A DNA stretch of 64,000 bases from Collinsella sp. (lineage in GTDB: Bacteria > Actinomycetota > Coriobacteriia > Coriobacteriales > Coriobacteriaceae): contig JAHAAK010000009.1 in NCBI GenBank assembly GCA_018376905.1, forward strand, positions 18,506 through 82,505. Direction: 5' to 3'. Each line of letters begins with the position of its first letter. Positions within the stretch are counted from its first letter, which is position 1. The position numbers were made by a program, and so were the translations under genes. The notes under the pieces are model-generated. The model ran no database searches. It was given only the letters and a program-made list of their open reading frames with translations, and was not told the origin of the DNA. This document shows positions 1-10,472 of this stretch, piece by piece.

Positions 1-1
1 C

Positions 2-1150
2 ATGATCGTTCGCGACATGTGCGCCACGCCTTCTAACTGGCGCTCGGCCGTGAGCGTGCCGGAGTACCTGCGCGCTCACGGCATCGTCGCTATCGAGGGT
101 GTCGACACTCGCGCCCTGGTGCGCCACCTGCGCGACAATGGTTCCAAGATGGGCATTATTTCGACCGAGATCTTCGACGTCGACGAGCTTGCCGAGCGTC
201 TGGCCGCAGCGCCCACGCTGGTAGGCGAGAACCTGGTCAAGACCGTAAGTTGCCCCGTACCTCACGAGTTTGTGGCCGCCGACCTGCCTGCCACGCATGA
301 CTTTGCGCTTACGGCTGCCGCTCCTGCCCGTCACAAAGTGGTCGCCTACGACTGCGGTGTGAAGCGCGGCATTCTGGAGGGTCTGGTCCGCGCCGGCTGC
401 GACCTTACCGTCGTGCCGTGGGATACGCCCGCGAGTGAGGTGCTCGACATGAATCCCGACGGCGTCTTTTTGTCCAATGGCCCCGGCGACCCCGACGCCG
501 TGGTGGAGACCTACGAGCAGGTGCAGCAGCTGATCGGCAAGGTGCCGGTCTTTGGTATTTGTCTTGGTCACCAGATGATCAGCCTGGCCTGCGGCGCCCA
601 GATGGAAAAGCTTAAGTTCGGTCACCGCGGTGGCAACCAGCCGGTTATGAACCTGGTAAGCCGCCGTGTGGAGATCACCGCGCAAAACCATGGCTTTGGC
701 CTGCTGTTCCCCAGCTTGGGCAAGCTTGTCCCCGAGCTTTCCGGCGGCGAGACCGAGCATGCGGCCGATGGAGATCTGCGCGTCTGGGTGCGCCGCGGAA
801 TCGCGCCGGTCGTGATGAACGAGCGCTTTGGTCGCATTCGCCTGACACATGTGAACCTCAACGACGGCACCGCCGAGGGCATCCAGCTGCTCGACGCACC
901 GTGCTTCTCGGTCCAGTACCACCCCGAGGCCTCGCCTGGCCCCACCGATGCCCACTATCTCTTTACCGCCTTTACGCGACTCATGGACGGCGAGGAGAAC
1001 TACCTGGACATCGACACCGCGAAGGACCGCCTTGCCGGCTGGAATTTCGCCGACGATGGTTCCGCCGTTCTACCGAACGGCGGACCGGTCGACGCTGCGG
1101 CTGCATCTGGCACATCATCTTGCCGTTCTGCTTCGGACGCGCGGGCATAA
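2..1150 (+). CDS. carA: Carbamoyl-phosphate synthase small (glutaminase) subunit, 5' truncated
   Basis: This subunit hydrolyses glutamine and passes ammonia to CarB for carbamoyl phosphate, feeding pyrimidine and arginine synthesis in the cytoplasm. The visible part starts inside the N-terminal CarA domain (VRDMCATPSNWRS, then HGIVAIEGVDTRALVRHLRD), so the true start and roughly the first 90 residues lie before the window. The first visible Met is internal. The class I glutamine amidotransferase domain follows: nucleophile Cys in FGICLGHQ (codon at 560) and the His-Glu of YHPEASPGP near 920. After the usual end there is a tail of about 30 Ala/Ser-rich residues with no recognisable domain. carB follows after 98 bp with its own strong ribosome site, so the two are probably co-transcribed. 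Confidence 0.97.
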   Translation: MIVRDMCATPSNWRSAVSVPEYLRAHGIVAIEGVDTRALVRHLRDNGSKMGIISTEIFDVDELAERLAAAPTLVGENLVKTVSCPVPHEFVAADLPATHDFALTAAAPARHKVVAYDCGVKRGILEGLVRAGCDLTVVPWDTPASEVLDMNPDGVFLSNGPGDPDAVVETYEQVQQLIGKVPVFGICLGHQMISLACGAQMEKLKFGHRGGNQPVMNLVSRRVEITAQNHGFGLLFPSLGKLVPELSGGETEHAADGDLRVWVRRGIAPVVMNERFGRIRLTHVNLNDGTAEGIQLLDAPCFSVQYHPEASPGPTDAHYLFTAFTRLMDGEENYLDIDTAKDRLAGWNFADDGSAVLPNGGPVDAAAASGTSSCRSASDARA

Positions 1151-1248
1151 GCCCAGCGCGCCCTCGCATCACGGCAACCTGATGCACCAGTTGCACCCTC
1201 GCTGACTTTTCCAAAACATTGAGTCAGCCTCTCTAGGAGGTTTTAAAC

Positions 1249-4563
<3,315 letters not shown>

Positions 4564-4575
4564 GGTGACCTGTCC

Positions 4576-4660
4576 GGCCGGGGCGGGGGCCGAGTTTCCC
4601 CCTTCGCTCCGGCTGCAAGCAGAGTCGCTCAGTGGGAAACTCGGCTCCCCCGCCCCGGCC
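4576..4660. repeat. Long G+C-rich inverted repeat after carB
   Basis: The left arm 4576-4600 (starts GGCCGGGGCGGGGG, ends GAGTTTCCC) pairs with the right arm 4634-4660; one two-base insertion separates otherwise perfect 25-27 bp arms around a 33-base loop. It begins 12 bp after the carB stop. There is no T-tract, so it is not a classical intrinsic terminator. It belongs with the single long hairpins at 6443, 16993 and 38396, although the sequences differ. Confidence 0.8.
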
Positions 4661-4715
4661 TGCGGTGACTTGGTTGTGCCGTGTGCTGCAGAAGGGGCTT
4701 TGTGCGTCCGGTGGC

Positions 4716-4937
4716 AATCAGGGTTCCGGCAACGGTGGGCAGACATCCGGCGGTTCGAACGATGGCGCCCAGGCGGGAAAGCCCGCTGGTGACAAGGCTC
4801 AGGGTGGCAAGTCCGCTAACTCACTTGCGAGCACCGGTGATCAAACGGTGGCGACCGTCGCCGCGATCGGCGGCCTGGGTGCCGCGATCGCCGCAATCGG
4901 AGTCTTCCTTGCTCGTTTCCGCCGCAAGGAAGACTAG
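4716..4937 (+). pseudogene. Orphan C-terminal cell-wall sorting signal (gene remnant)
   Basis: This frame encodes a Gly/Ser/Asn linker (NQGSGNGGQTSGGSNDG), the segment AQAGKPAGDKAQGGK, a sorting-like motif LASTGD, a hydrophobic stretch (VAAIGGLGAAIAAIGVFLA) and a basic tail RFRRKED. It matches the last ~70 residues of the GH31 enzyme at 10473-16886, including SQAGKPAGDKAQGGK and TGDQT, with clear nucleotide similarity. No signal peptide or ectodomain precedes it: the open frame runs upstream only into the hairpin at 4576-4660. I read it as the 3' stump of a lost surface-protein gene. A short expressed peptide from a GTG at 4632 is possible but unlikely. A terminator follows at 4972. Confidence 0.75.
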
Positions 4938-4971
4938 CGCGAGCGATTGACAATCGCACACGTTTCCCAAG

Positions 4972-4999
4972 AGGGCCGCGGTAACCGTCGCGGCCCTCA
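4972..4999 (+). terminator. Intrinsic-type hairpin after the sorting-signal remnant
   Basis: GAGGGCCGCG (4972-4981) and CGCGGCCCTC (4990-4999) form a perfect 10-bp stem with an 8-base loop followed by ACTTTA. It still sits 35 bp after the remnant's stop, as expected for the original gene. Confidence 0.65.
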
Positions 5000-5104
5000 C
5001 TTTACCGGAGCGGTCTGAGGACTCGCGTCTTTCGCTTCGGACTGCTGCGCAGGGTCAATCAGGCGGAGATCTCACCCGTGTCGGGTTTGCGATAGCTTGG
5101 CGAA

Positions 5105-5200
5105 TATAATTACGCGAAATCTAGGATTTCTCAAAAACGCGAAGTAGATGATATATTGTACTTCGCGTTTTTCAGTTAATCTTAATTTTGCGAAGTGGAT
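5105..5200 (+). promoter_or_regulatory. -10 box and palindromic leader of the ATPase gene
   Basis: A TATAAT hexamer at 5105-5110 is followed by a 14-bp perfect dyad, AAAAACGCGAAGTA (5133-5146) and TACTTCGCGTTTTT (5159-5172), around an AT-rich 12-base loop. The half-site GCGAAGTRGAT recurs as GCGAAGTGGAT at 5190-5200, just before the start codon, so the motif occurs three times between promoter and ATG. This suggests an operator, or a leader hairpin bound by a regulator. No good -35 box is seen. Confidence 0.5.
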
Positions 5201-5204
5201 TGCC

Positions 5205-6416
5205 ATGAGACTTATTAATCGACCGTTCTATATGGATAAGCTCTCCAAGGTGGCGGGTTCGCCAGACATCAAGGTGATTACCGGAATCAGGCGATGCGGA
5301 AAATCGAAATTGCTTGAGGCGTTTGCCAGCCAACTTCGTTCAAACGACCCCTCGGCCAACGTCATACACGTCAACTTCAATCTACTTGAGTTCGAGCCGT
5401 TGGCGGAATACCATGCGCTGCATACATATGTGGAAAAGCATTATATCGAGGGTTGCCGGAATATCGTCATGATCGACGAGGTCCAGATGTGTGAAGGGTT
5501 CGAGCGGGCTATCAACAGTCTTCATGCGTCAGAGAAATATGACATTTACATCACGGGGTCGAATGCCTTTCTTCTCTCAAGCGACCTCTCGACGTTGTTC
5601 ACGGGAAGAACGGTGGAGATCGAGGTCTTTCCGTTTTCACTTGCGGAGTTCTCGGCGTATCACGAGATCACTTCTCCAGCCGAGGCCCTTGCTCGCTATG
5701 TCCGCGAGGGAGGAATGCCGGGTTCCTATATCTACCAGGACGAAAGGATGCGTTTCTCATACATCTCGGATGTGCTTGAAACTCTTATCCTGCGCGACAT
5801 CAGACAAAAATATCGTATACGTAATGCGGAGCAGCTTAAACGTTCCTGCGAGTTCCTGATGGATAACGTCGGAAACATCTCTTCTCTCAAGGGGATGGCG
5901 GCTGAGCTGTCACGAGCGAACCTTAAGATAAGCGACAAGACGCTGGCTGTGTATATCGACTACCTGTGTGATGCGTTTGCGTTCTACCGGTTTCGTCGCT
6001 TTGACGTCTCAGGAAAGAAATACCTGTCGACGGGAGATAAATACTACCTGGCCGACCACTCGTTTCGCTACGCCGCGCTTGGTACGAAAAAGCTCGATTT
6101 TGGCCATGTTTACGAGAATATGGTGGCAATCGAGCTTATGCGCCGCGGATGGGAAGTCTACGTGGGCGTTCTCTACCAAAAGGAAGTAGACTTTGTCGCC
6201 ATCAGGCGTGACCGCCGTGTCTATATCCAGGTGAGTGACGACATTTCCCAAGAAGCGACGCTTGAGCGTGAGCTTGATCCGCTGCGACGGATTCGAGACG
6301 CCTATCCCAAGTGCGTCATCGCCCGAACAGGGCACGAAACGACTGATTGGGATGGCATCAAGGTCGTCGACCTGGCACGATGGCTTATGGGTGAATCAGG
6401 CGAGCTGGCCGTCTAG
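5205..6416 (+). CDS. AAA-type ATPase, AAA_14/DUF4143 family
   Basis: A 403-residue P-loop ATPase of the family that pairs an N-terminal ATPase (AAA_14) with a C-terminal nuclease-like DUF4143 domain. Walker A is GIRRCGKSK near residue 25 and Walker B is IVMIDEVQM near residue 90, followed by YITGSNAFLLSS (sensor-like) and ALARYVREGGMPG. The C-terminal part has YENMVAIELMRRGWEVYVG then KEVDFVAI, the D/E-x-D-F-x pattern of restriction-like folds. The ATG at 5205 (MRLINRPFYMDKL) fits the family start better than an in-frame ATG at 5148 inside the leader dyad. Base composition is lower in G+C than the neighbours, suggesting transfer. Biological role is unknown; members often sit near toxin-antitoxin genes, as here. 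Confidence 0.85.
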   Translation: MRLINRPFYMDKLSKVAGSPDIKVITGIRRCGKSKLLEAFASQLRSNDPSANVIHVNFNLLEFEPLAEYHALHTYVEKHYIEGCRNIVMIDEVQMCEGFERAINSLHASEKYDIYITGSNAFLLSSDLSTLFTGRTVEIEVFPFSLAEFSAYHEITSPAEALARYVREGGMPGSYIYQDERMRFSYISDVLETLILRDIRQKYRIRNAEQLKRSCEFLMDNVGNISSLKGMAAELSRANLKISDKTLAVYIDYLCDAFAFYRFRRFDVSGKKYLSTGDKYYLADHSFRYAALGTKKLDFGHVYENMVAIELMRRGWEVYVGVLYQKEVDFVAIRRDRRVYIQVSDDISQEATLERELDPLRRIRDAYPKCVIARTGHETTDWDGIKVVDLARWLMGESGELAV

Positions 6417-6442
6417 CACGCGATGACGCGGGCTGGAACGAA

Positions 6443-6508
6443 CGAGCGAGGATTCCGTCCCGCGAGGAGGCCAATACGGCCCTCTTCGAGGGACGGAATC
6501 CTCGCTCG
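6443..6508. repeat. Long inverted repeat after the ATPase gene
   Basis: Perfect 19-bp arms, CGAGCGAGGATTCCGTCCC (6443-6461) and its complement (6490-6508), enclose a loop whose GAGG/CCTC bases can pair further. It starts 27 bp after the ATPase stop. No T-tract follows. It could be a transcript-end hairpin or a mobile hairpin. Confidence 0.75.
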
Positions 6509-6589
6509 ATCTCTTGGCGGGACATTTTGCTCGGTCGATGATCAACGGTTGGTGGAAAGCGATGCCTCGTCCGTGCCACTATTCCGTGA

Positions 6590-6623
6590 TTGCTGGTATT
6601 TTCTGCATGCTAAAATGAATGCA
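6590..6623 (+). promoter_or_regulatory. Promoter and dyad upstream of the toxin-antitoxin pair
   Basis: TTGCTG (6590) and TAAAAT (6611-6616) form a -35/-10 pair with 15-bp spacing. The -10 lies inside a dyad, TGCAT (6604) - 10 bases - ATGCA (6619). Phd/YefM antitoxins usually repress their own promoter through such short palindromes, so this is a plausible operator. Confidence 0.45.
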
Positions 6624-6650
6624 TAAAAGACTTTATATTTGGAGGTCTCG

Positions 6651-6971
6651 ATGCCTGCTTTAAAGATGCTCGACAATCTTGTTCCCATCAGCGATTTCAG
6701 TCACGGTAAGGGTCCCGCTGCGTTTTCGAGAGTGAGCAACGACAACCCGGTTGTAGTTTTGAAACACAACAAGCCGGCGTTCGTTATCGTGACGCCCGAT
6801 GAATACCGAGAGGCTAAGCAGGCGGAGGAGGACCTCGCCTTGTTGACGTTGGCCCTTAAGAGGACGGCTGCGACAAGCGATGATGAACTCGTTTCCCTAT
6901 CTGATGTTATGGCAGAGTTGGGTGTGGGCCAGGACGAACTCGATCAGATGGATGAGGTCGAGTTTGAATGA
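6651..6971 (+). CDS. Phd/YefM-family antitoxin
   Basis: A 106-residue antitoxin, expected to bind DNA at its own promoter through the N-terminal half and neutralise the toxin encoded next door with its C-terminal half. The N-terminus shows the Phd/YefM pattern: LVPISDFSHGKGPAAFSRV, then NDNPVVVLKHNKPAFVIVTP. The acidic C-terminus (DELDQMDEVEFE) fits toxin binding. The ATG at 6651 is chosen because GGAGG at 6641-6645 lies 5 bp before it; an upstream TTG would overlap that site. The stop overlaps the toxin start (ATGA), the usual coupling for type II modules. Confidence 0.85.
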   Translation: MPALKMLDNLVPISDFSHGKGPAAFSRVSNDNPVVVLKHNKPAFVIVTPDEYREAKQAEEDLALLTLALKRTAATSDDELVSLSDVMAELGVGQDELDQMDEVEFE

Positions 6972-7318
6972 GCGGGTACGAAGTCGCTTTCTACCCGGAT
7001 ACTCTCAAGGATCTCAAGCGTCTCGATGGTTCCCAGCGAAAACACGTGTTTAAGGCTATAGAAAGAATCAGAACGAACCCATTGCCGCAGAACGAAGGCG
7101 GATTCGGCAAGCCTCTTGGAAACAAGGCAGGCACGGATTTGACGGGCTTCATGAAAATCAAGCTCAGGGGAAGTGGCATTCGGATTGTGTACCGCCTCAT
7201 TAAAATCAAAGGAAAAATGGCCATCGTAGTGGTAGGCGCTCGTGAAGACATGGAAGCGTACCGAACCGCCCAAAGGCGTGCGATTGATTTCGAGAAGTGG
7301 GCGGAAGAGGCTCTCTAA
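6968..7318 (+). CDS. RelE/ParE-family toxin
   Basis: A 116-residue protein with the RelE/ParE layout: YEVAFYPDTLKDLKRLDGSQRKHVFKAIERI at the N-terminus, a central KPLGNKAG..LTGFMKIKLRGSGIRIVYRL strand pair, and a final strand MAIVVVGARE. RelE members cut mRNA at the ribosome while ParE members poison gyrase; the sequence does not decide which. The start overlaps the antitoxin stop by 4 bp, so the two are translationally coupled. A strong terminator follows at 7372. The ~50 bp after the stop are unremarkable. Confidence 0.85.
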   Translation: MSGYEVAFYPDTLKDLKRLDGSQRKHVFKAIERIRTNPLPQNEGGFGKPLGNKAGTDLTGFMKIKLRGSGIRIVYRLIKIKGKMAIVVVGAREDMEAYRTAQRRAIDFEKWAEEAL

Positions 7319-7371
7319 CTTCATGGGCGAAAACAGGAATGCAGCGATGTGCTTCAGGTGTGCGAGTTTTG

Positions 7372-7410
7372 AAAGGCTCTGGTGATTCGGAGGTCCGCCA
7401 GAGCCTTTTT
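7372..7410 (+). terminator. Intrinsic terminator of the toxin-antitoxin operon
   Basis: AAAGGCTCTGG (7372-7382) pairs perfectly with CCAGAGCCTTT (7398-7408), followed by further Ts. Confidence 0.85.
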
Positions 7411-7430
7411 CTATCTGTGGACATTCCTCT

Positions 7431-7634
7431 TGGACAGTTAGTTCAGATACGTATTTTTCAGAGGACGTGTGGAGGCCAATTTGGGCACAATTGAGCTATT
7501 TTTGATAGTCTGGACCGACAAGGCCGCGCGGGCAATAGCGGGAAAGACCTATTATTAGATCTAAAGCGACTTAAAACCAGTTTGTTAGCGCCAATTAGCA
7601 CCGCCAAAATATACGTATCTGAACTAACTGTCCA
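7431..7634. mobile_element. 204-bp inverted-repeat (MITE-like) element
   Basis: The ends are inverted copies: the left begins TGGACAGTTAGTTCAGATAC (7431) and the right ends with its complement (to 7634), matching over ~27 bp apart from a 2-bp indel. The interior has no credible gene. It contains TTTGTTAGCG (7581-7590), the same 10 bases that form the outer end of the adjacent IS21 element. No target duplication is evident. Best described as a miniature non-autonomous element; an alternative is a relic of an IS end. Confidence 0.65.
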
Positions 7635-7831
7635 CCACCCTCCAACAACCTCCTATTTCAAATCAAATCAGCCACCGTGCGTCATGGATATTCCCGGTGG
7701 GTCGCGGGGTGGCGGCTACGACTTTGTTAGCGTCGGAATAATTTAGCCAAATATAGTCGGCCGAGATTGACCAATCCCGGCCGACCCATTTTAGCCAACA
7801 CGCCCGCATCTATGGCTTTCCTATCGCTTCC

Positions 7832-8659
7832 CTACATCCCCTCGGGCTGGATCCCCCTCACCTTCACCGCCTGGGGGACGGCCTCCACCGAGTAGGTGTC
7901 GAGCCCCCTGCCGCGGTAGCTCGGGCCCCGCATCACGAACACCGACGCCTTGTCGAACAGCCTGTCGAGGGCGCAGAGGAGCGTGTCGTCGCCCGTGAAG
8001 AACTCATCCCACCCGCTCGGGGCGATGTTGCTCGTTAGGACCATCGCGTTCGGCCCCTCCTTCTCGTAGCGCCTGTCGACGACATCGAAGAACAGGTCGG
8101 TGCACGGCCTGTCGTAGACGCATCTCCCCACCTCGTCAACGATGAGGCACGACGGCTTGACGAGCGAGGAGACGACCCGCGAGGTGTTTCCCCGCCGGAC
8201 GGCCTTCTGGAACCTGTCCCTGAGCTCGGTCGCCTTTATGTAGTAGGTCTTGAGCCCCCGCATGCAGCACTCGCGCCCGTAGGCCTGCGCGAGGTGCGTC
8301 TTCCCTATGCCGCCGGGCCCGACGAAGGCGACGTTGCGGTGCGCGTAGAGGTCGGCCAGCGACGGGAGCTTGCCCAGCGCGGCCGCGTCCCGGCCCTGGA
8401 TCCTGGAGAAGTCGAAGCCCTCGAAGGTCTTGGGCTCGCGCCTGGGCAGCCTGCTCAGCCTCAGCAGCGTCTCGATGGAGGCGAGCCTCCTCTTCTCCGC
8501 AAGGTAGGAGAAGGTGGCTGCCACGGCGGCCATCTCCCCGTCGCCGAGGTCGAGGTCCGAGGCGAGGGTCGCGAGCTCCTCCGCCCCGACGGCGATCCCG
8601 AGCCTCGACGCGGCGTCGCTCGCGAGCTCGTAGGGGCTCGCCCCCGCGCCCGCCATCAT
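7832..8659 (-). CDS. istB: IS21 helper ATPase IstB
   Basis: A 275-residue DnaA/DnaC-like AAA+ ATPase that helps the IstA transposase choose target DNA. Walker A is GPGGIGKTHLA and Walker B is CLIVDEVG; VLTSNI further on matches sensor 1. The start is the ATG at 8659, whose next bases overlap the istA stop (ATGA), giving translational coupling. The same frame remains open upstream inside istA, but that part does not look like protein. A typical length for the family, with no frameshift. Confidence 0.93.
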   Translation of the reverse strand: MMAGAGASPYELASDAASRLGIAVGAEELATLASDLDLGDGEMAAVAATFSYLAEKRRLASIETLLRLSRLPRREPKTFEGFDFSRIQGRDAAALGKLPSLADLYAHRNVAFVGPGGIGKTHLAQAYGRECCMRGLKTYYIKATELRDRFQKAVRRGNTSRVVSSLVKPSCLIVDEVGRCVYDRPCTDLFFDVVDRRYEKEGPNAMVLTSNIAPSGWDEFFTGDDTLLCALDRLFDKASVFVMRGPSYRGRGLDTYSVEAVPQAVKVRGIQPEGM

Positions 8660-9963
8660 TCGGCCCTCCCGAAGTCGAACCTCTCGAAACCGGGTTTCGT
8701 CCTGGGCGGGGCGATTTGCTCGACCACGGTCCCCACCGGCTGGGTCGGCAGCTCCTCGGGCTGCGCCGGCGATGTCTCCCACTGCCCCTCGCACCAGCTG
8801 TCGGCGCCGGTGCCGACGGCGTGGGCGACGAGCTCGCGGGAGAGGTCGTCGCTGTATATGTGCACCACGCGCCCCTCCCGGCTCACCCTGCACTCGCGGC
8901 GGACGTACCAGTAGGGCACGCCGTAGCGGTGCCCCTCGAAGCTCACGAAGCCGTCGAAGGAGATCTTCCGGCGCGGGCACAGGTACCGCTCGACCTCGGC
9001 CGTGACCTCGAGCGGCCTGGTGTTCGCCGAGCACGCCGCCTCGTGCTCGCGCATCGGGACGCATGCCGCCGCGCGCCGCCAGCGGCCTCCCTGCTCGGCG
9101 CACCAGAGGGCGGCCTCCCGGTTGAGGGCGTCAAGGTCGGTGAAGGACCTTCCCGCGAGGAAGTTCCCCTTCACGAAGCGGACGAGCCTCTCCACCTTGC
9201 CCTTCGTATAGGGGTGGCGCGGCCTGCACAGCCTGGTGCGGAAGCCGACGACGCCCATGAACTCGGCGTAGTCGGCCTGCCAGACGGGCCGGCCGTCGGC
9301 ATCGCGGCGGACGACCACGCTCTTCATGTTGTCGGTGAGCACGGTCGCGGGCACGCCCAGCGCCGAGAACGCGTGCAGCATCCCGATGAGGAGGTTCTCC
9401 TGGCGCGCGTTCGGGAAGAACTCGACGTGGGCGCTCCCGCAATGGTGGCAGACCATGGCGAAGCAGGCGATCCGCGCCCGCTCGCCGCCGGGGCGCTCGA
9501 TCGCGACGAAGCCCCAGTCCATCTGGTAGGCCTCTCCGGGCGCCGTCCTGAAGCGCTGGCCGCGGCAGCCCTGCGGGGCAGCCTGCCGCCTCTTCGCGGG
9601 CACGAGGTCCCGGTGCGCGGCGATGTAGGTCTTCACCGTTGTGAGGCCGCCGGCGTAGCCCTGGCCGAGCAGCCGCTCGAATATCACCTGCGAGTTGGTG
9701 ACGCCCTTCCGCAGGAGGTCGTCCACCAGGCCGGTGTGGCCGGCGAGCACGCCCGGCGCGGTCCTCCTCCCGCTGTTCCCGTGGGGCAGGGCCCTGAACC
9801 CGTGGGCCCTGACCGTCCTCGCGCGGGAGCGGGTGAGCCCCGTCCTCCTGCAGAACTCAGCGAGGTTGCATTTCTGCGGGTCGAACCCGTCGCCCTCCTC
9901 CGCGGCCATCTCCCGGAGCGCCGCGTCTATAATTTCCTGTAGGTCATCGTGTCTCTCGTTCAC
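8656..9963 (-). CDS. istA: IS21 transposase IstA
   Basis: A 435-residue DDE transposase. The N-terminus has an HTH (CNLAEFCRRTGLTRSRARTV). The catalytic core shows the first Asp in YQMDWGFVAI, the second in VLTDNMKSVV and the Glu in YTKGKVERLVRFVKGNF. Translation starts at a GTG (9963) preceded by AGGAGG. It carries out cut-and-paste or circle-mediated transposition together with IstB. The frame is intact. Confidence 0.94.
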   Translation of the reverse strand: MNERHDDLQEIIDAALREMAAEEGDGFDPQKCNLAEFCRRTGLTRSRARTVRAHGFRALPHGNSGRRTAPGVLAGHTGLVDDLLRKGVTNSQVIFERLLGQGYAGGLTTVKTYIAAHRDLVPAKRRQAAPQGCRGQRFRTAPGEAYQMDWGFVAIERPGGERARIACFAMVCHHCGSAHVEFFPNARQENLLIGMLHAFSALGVPATVLTDNMKSVVVRRDADGRPVWQADYAEFMGVVGFRTRLCRPRHPYTKGKVERLVRFVKGNFLAGRSFTDLDALNREAALWCAEQGGRWRRAAACVPMREHEAACSANTRPLEVTAEVERYLCPRRKISFDGFVSFEGHRYGVPYWYVRRECRVSREGRVVHIYSDDLSRELVAHAVGTGADSWCEGQWETSPAQPEELPTQPVGTVVEQIAPPRTKPGFERFDFGRAE

Positions 9964-10104
9964 CTCAATGGTCCTCCTAACGCCGGCGTGTTGGCACCAC
10001 CAGCGTAGTGGCGGCGGGGAGGCACGGTGGCCATTATTCGGTGACCGGGATTGGTCAAAATAGTTTGACTATTAGCGGCTAAAATCGCCCGGCGCTAACA
10101 ACTT

Positions 10105-10472
10105 TCCCTCAGGATAATTCGCGAAGCCCGTTTTCCGAGGAAAGGTATTGGTTATGTAATACCAGTTAAACAGTAAAACTATGCTTAAGTGGTATCTGGC
10201 TGGAGAACCAATTGGTATGGTTGATTAGACCCACTTCGCCATCTACGTTCATTTTTATACCGCTGGGAGAATTCCAAACTTAATTTGCGCAACTGCTCAC
10301 GTATGCTGGTTCAACCTTATAGGTGGCTATCTGGTTACTACCAGGTGACCCCTTGGTAACGGGTGGGCCAATTGTACGGAATGTACCGAACACCCCCCCC
10401 GTTTGATGCGTTCGCCCATGCTGCGGGGCGCGCGTCCGCGACACTTCCGCATGTCGGAGGGAAGGAGTCCAG
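10105..10472 (+). promoter_or_regulatory. Upstream region of the GH31 gene with a C8 tract
   Basis: No gene is seen in these 368 bp. The stretch is more AT-rich than its surroundings and has several short GGTA/TACC repeats (10150-10370). A run of eight cytosines lies at 10393-10400, 72 bp before the GTG start. AAGGAG at 10462-10467 is the ribosome site. The promoter could not be fixed. Confidence 0.5.

Larger units (their letters stand above)
7725..10100. mobile_element. IS21-family insertion sequence, complete
   Basis: A 2,376-bp element with both IS21 genes (istA, istB) on the minus strand. The two ends begin TGTTAGCG and can be aligned without gaps for 56 bp as inverted repeats; identical blocks include TTTAGCC, ATAGTC and TTGACCAATCCCGG. 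The flanks are ACTT at 7721-7724 and ACTT at 10101-10104, a 4-bp target duplication. Both genes are open, so the element looks recent and possibly active. It lies between the toxin-antitoxin terminator and the GH31 gene and interrupts no visible reading frame. Confidence 0.92.

Noticed and set aside
4632..4937. Intact short secreted protein
   Set aside because: The only start lies inside a hairpin, there is no signal peptide, and the rest matches the tail of the GH31 enzyme.
8660..9103. Extended istB reading up to 9103
   Set aside because: The extra N-terminal part is Arg/Ala-rich shadow of istA; the ATG at 8659 overlapping the istA stop fits IS21.
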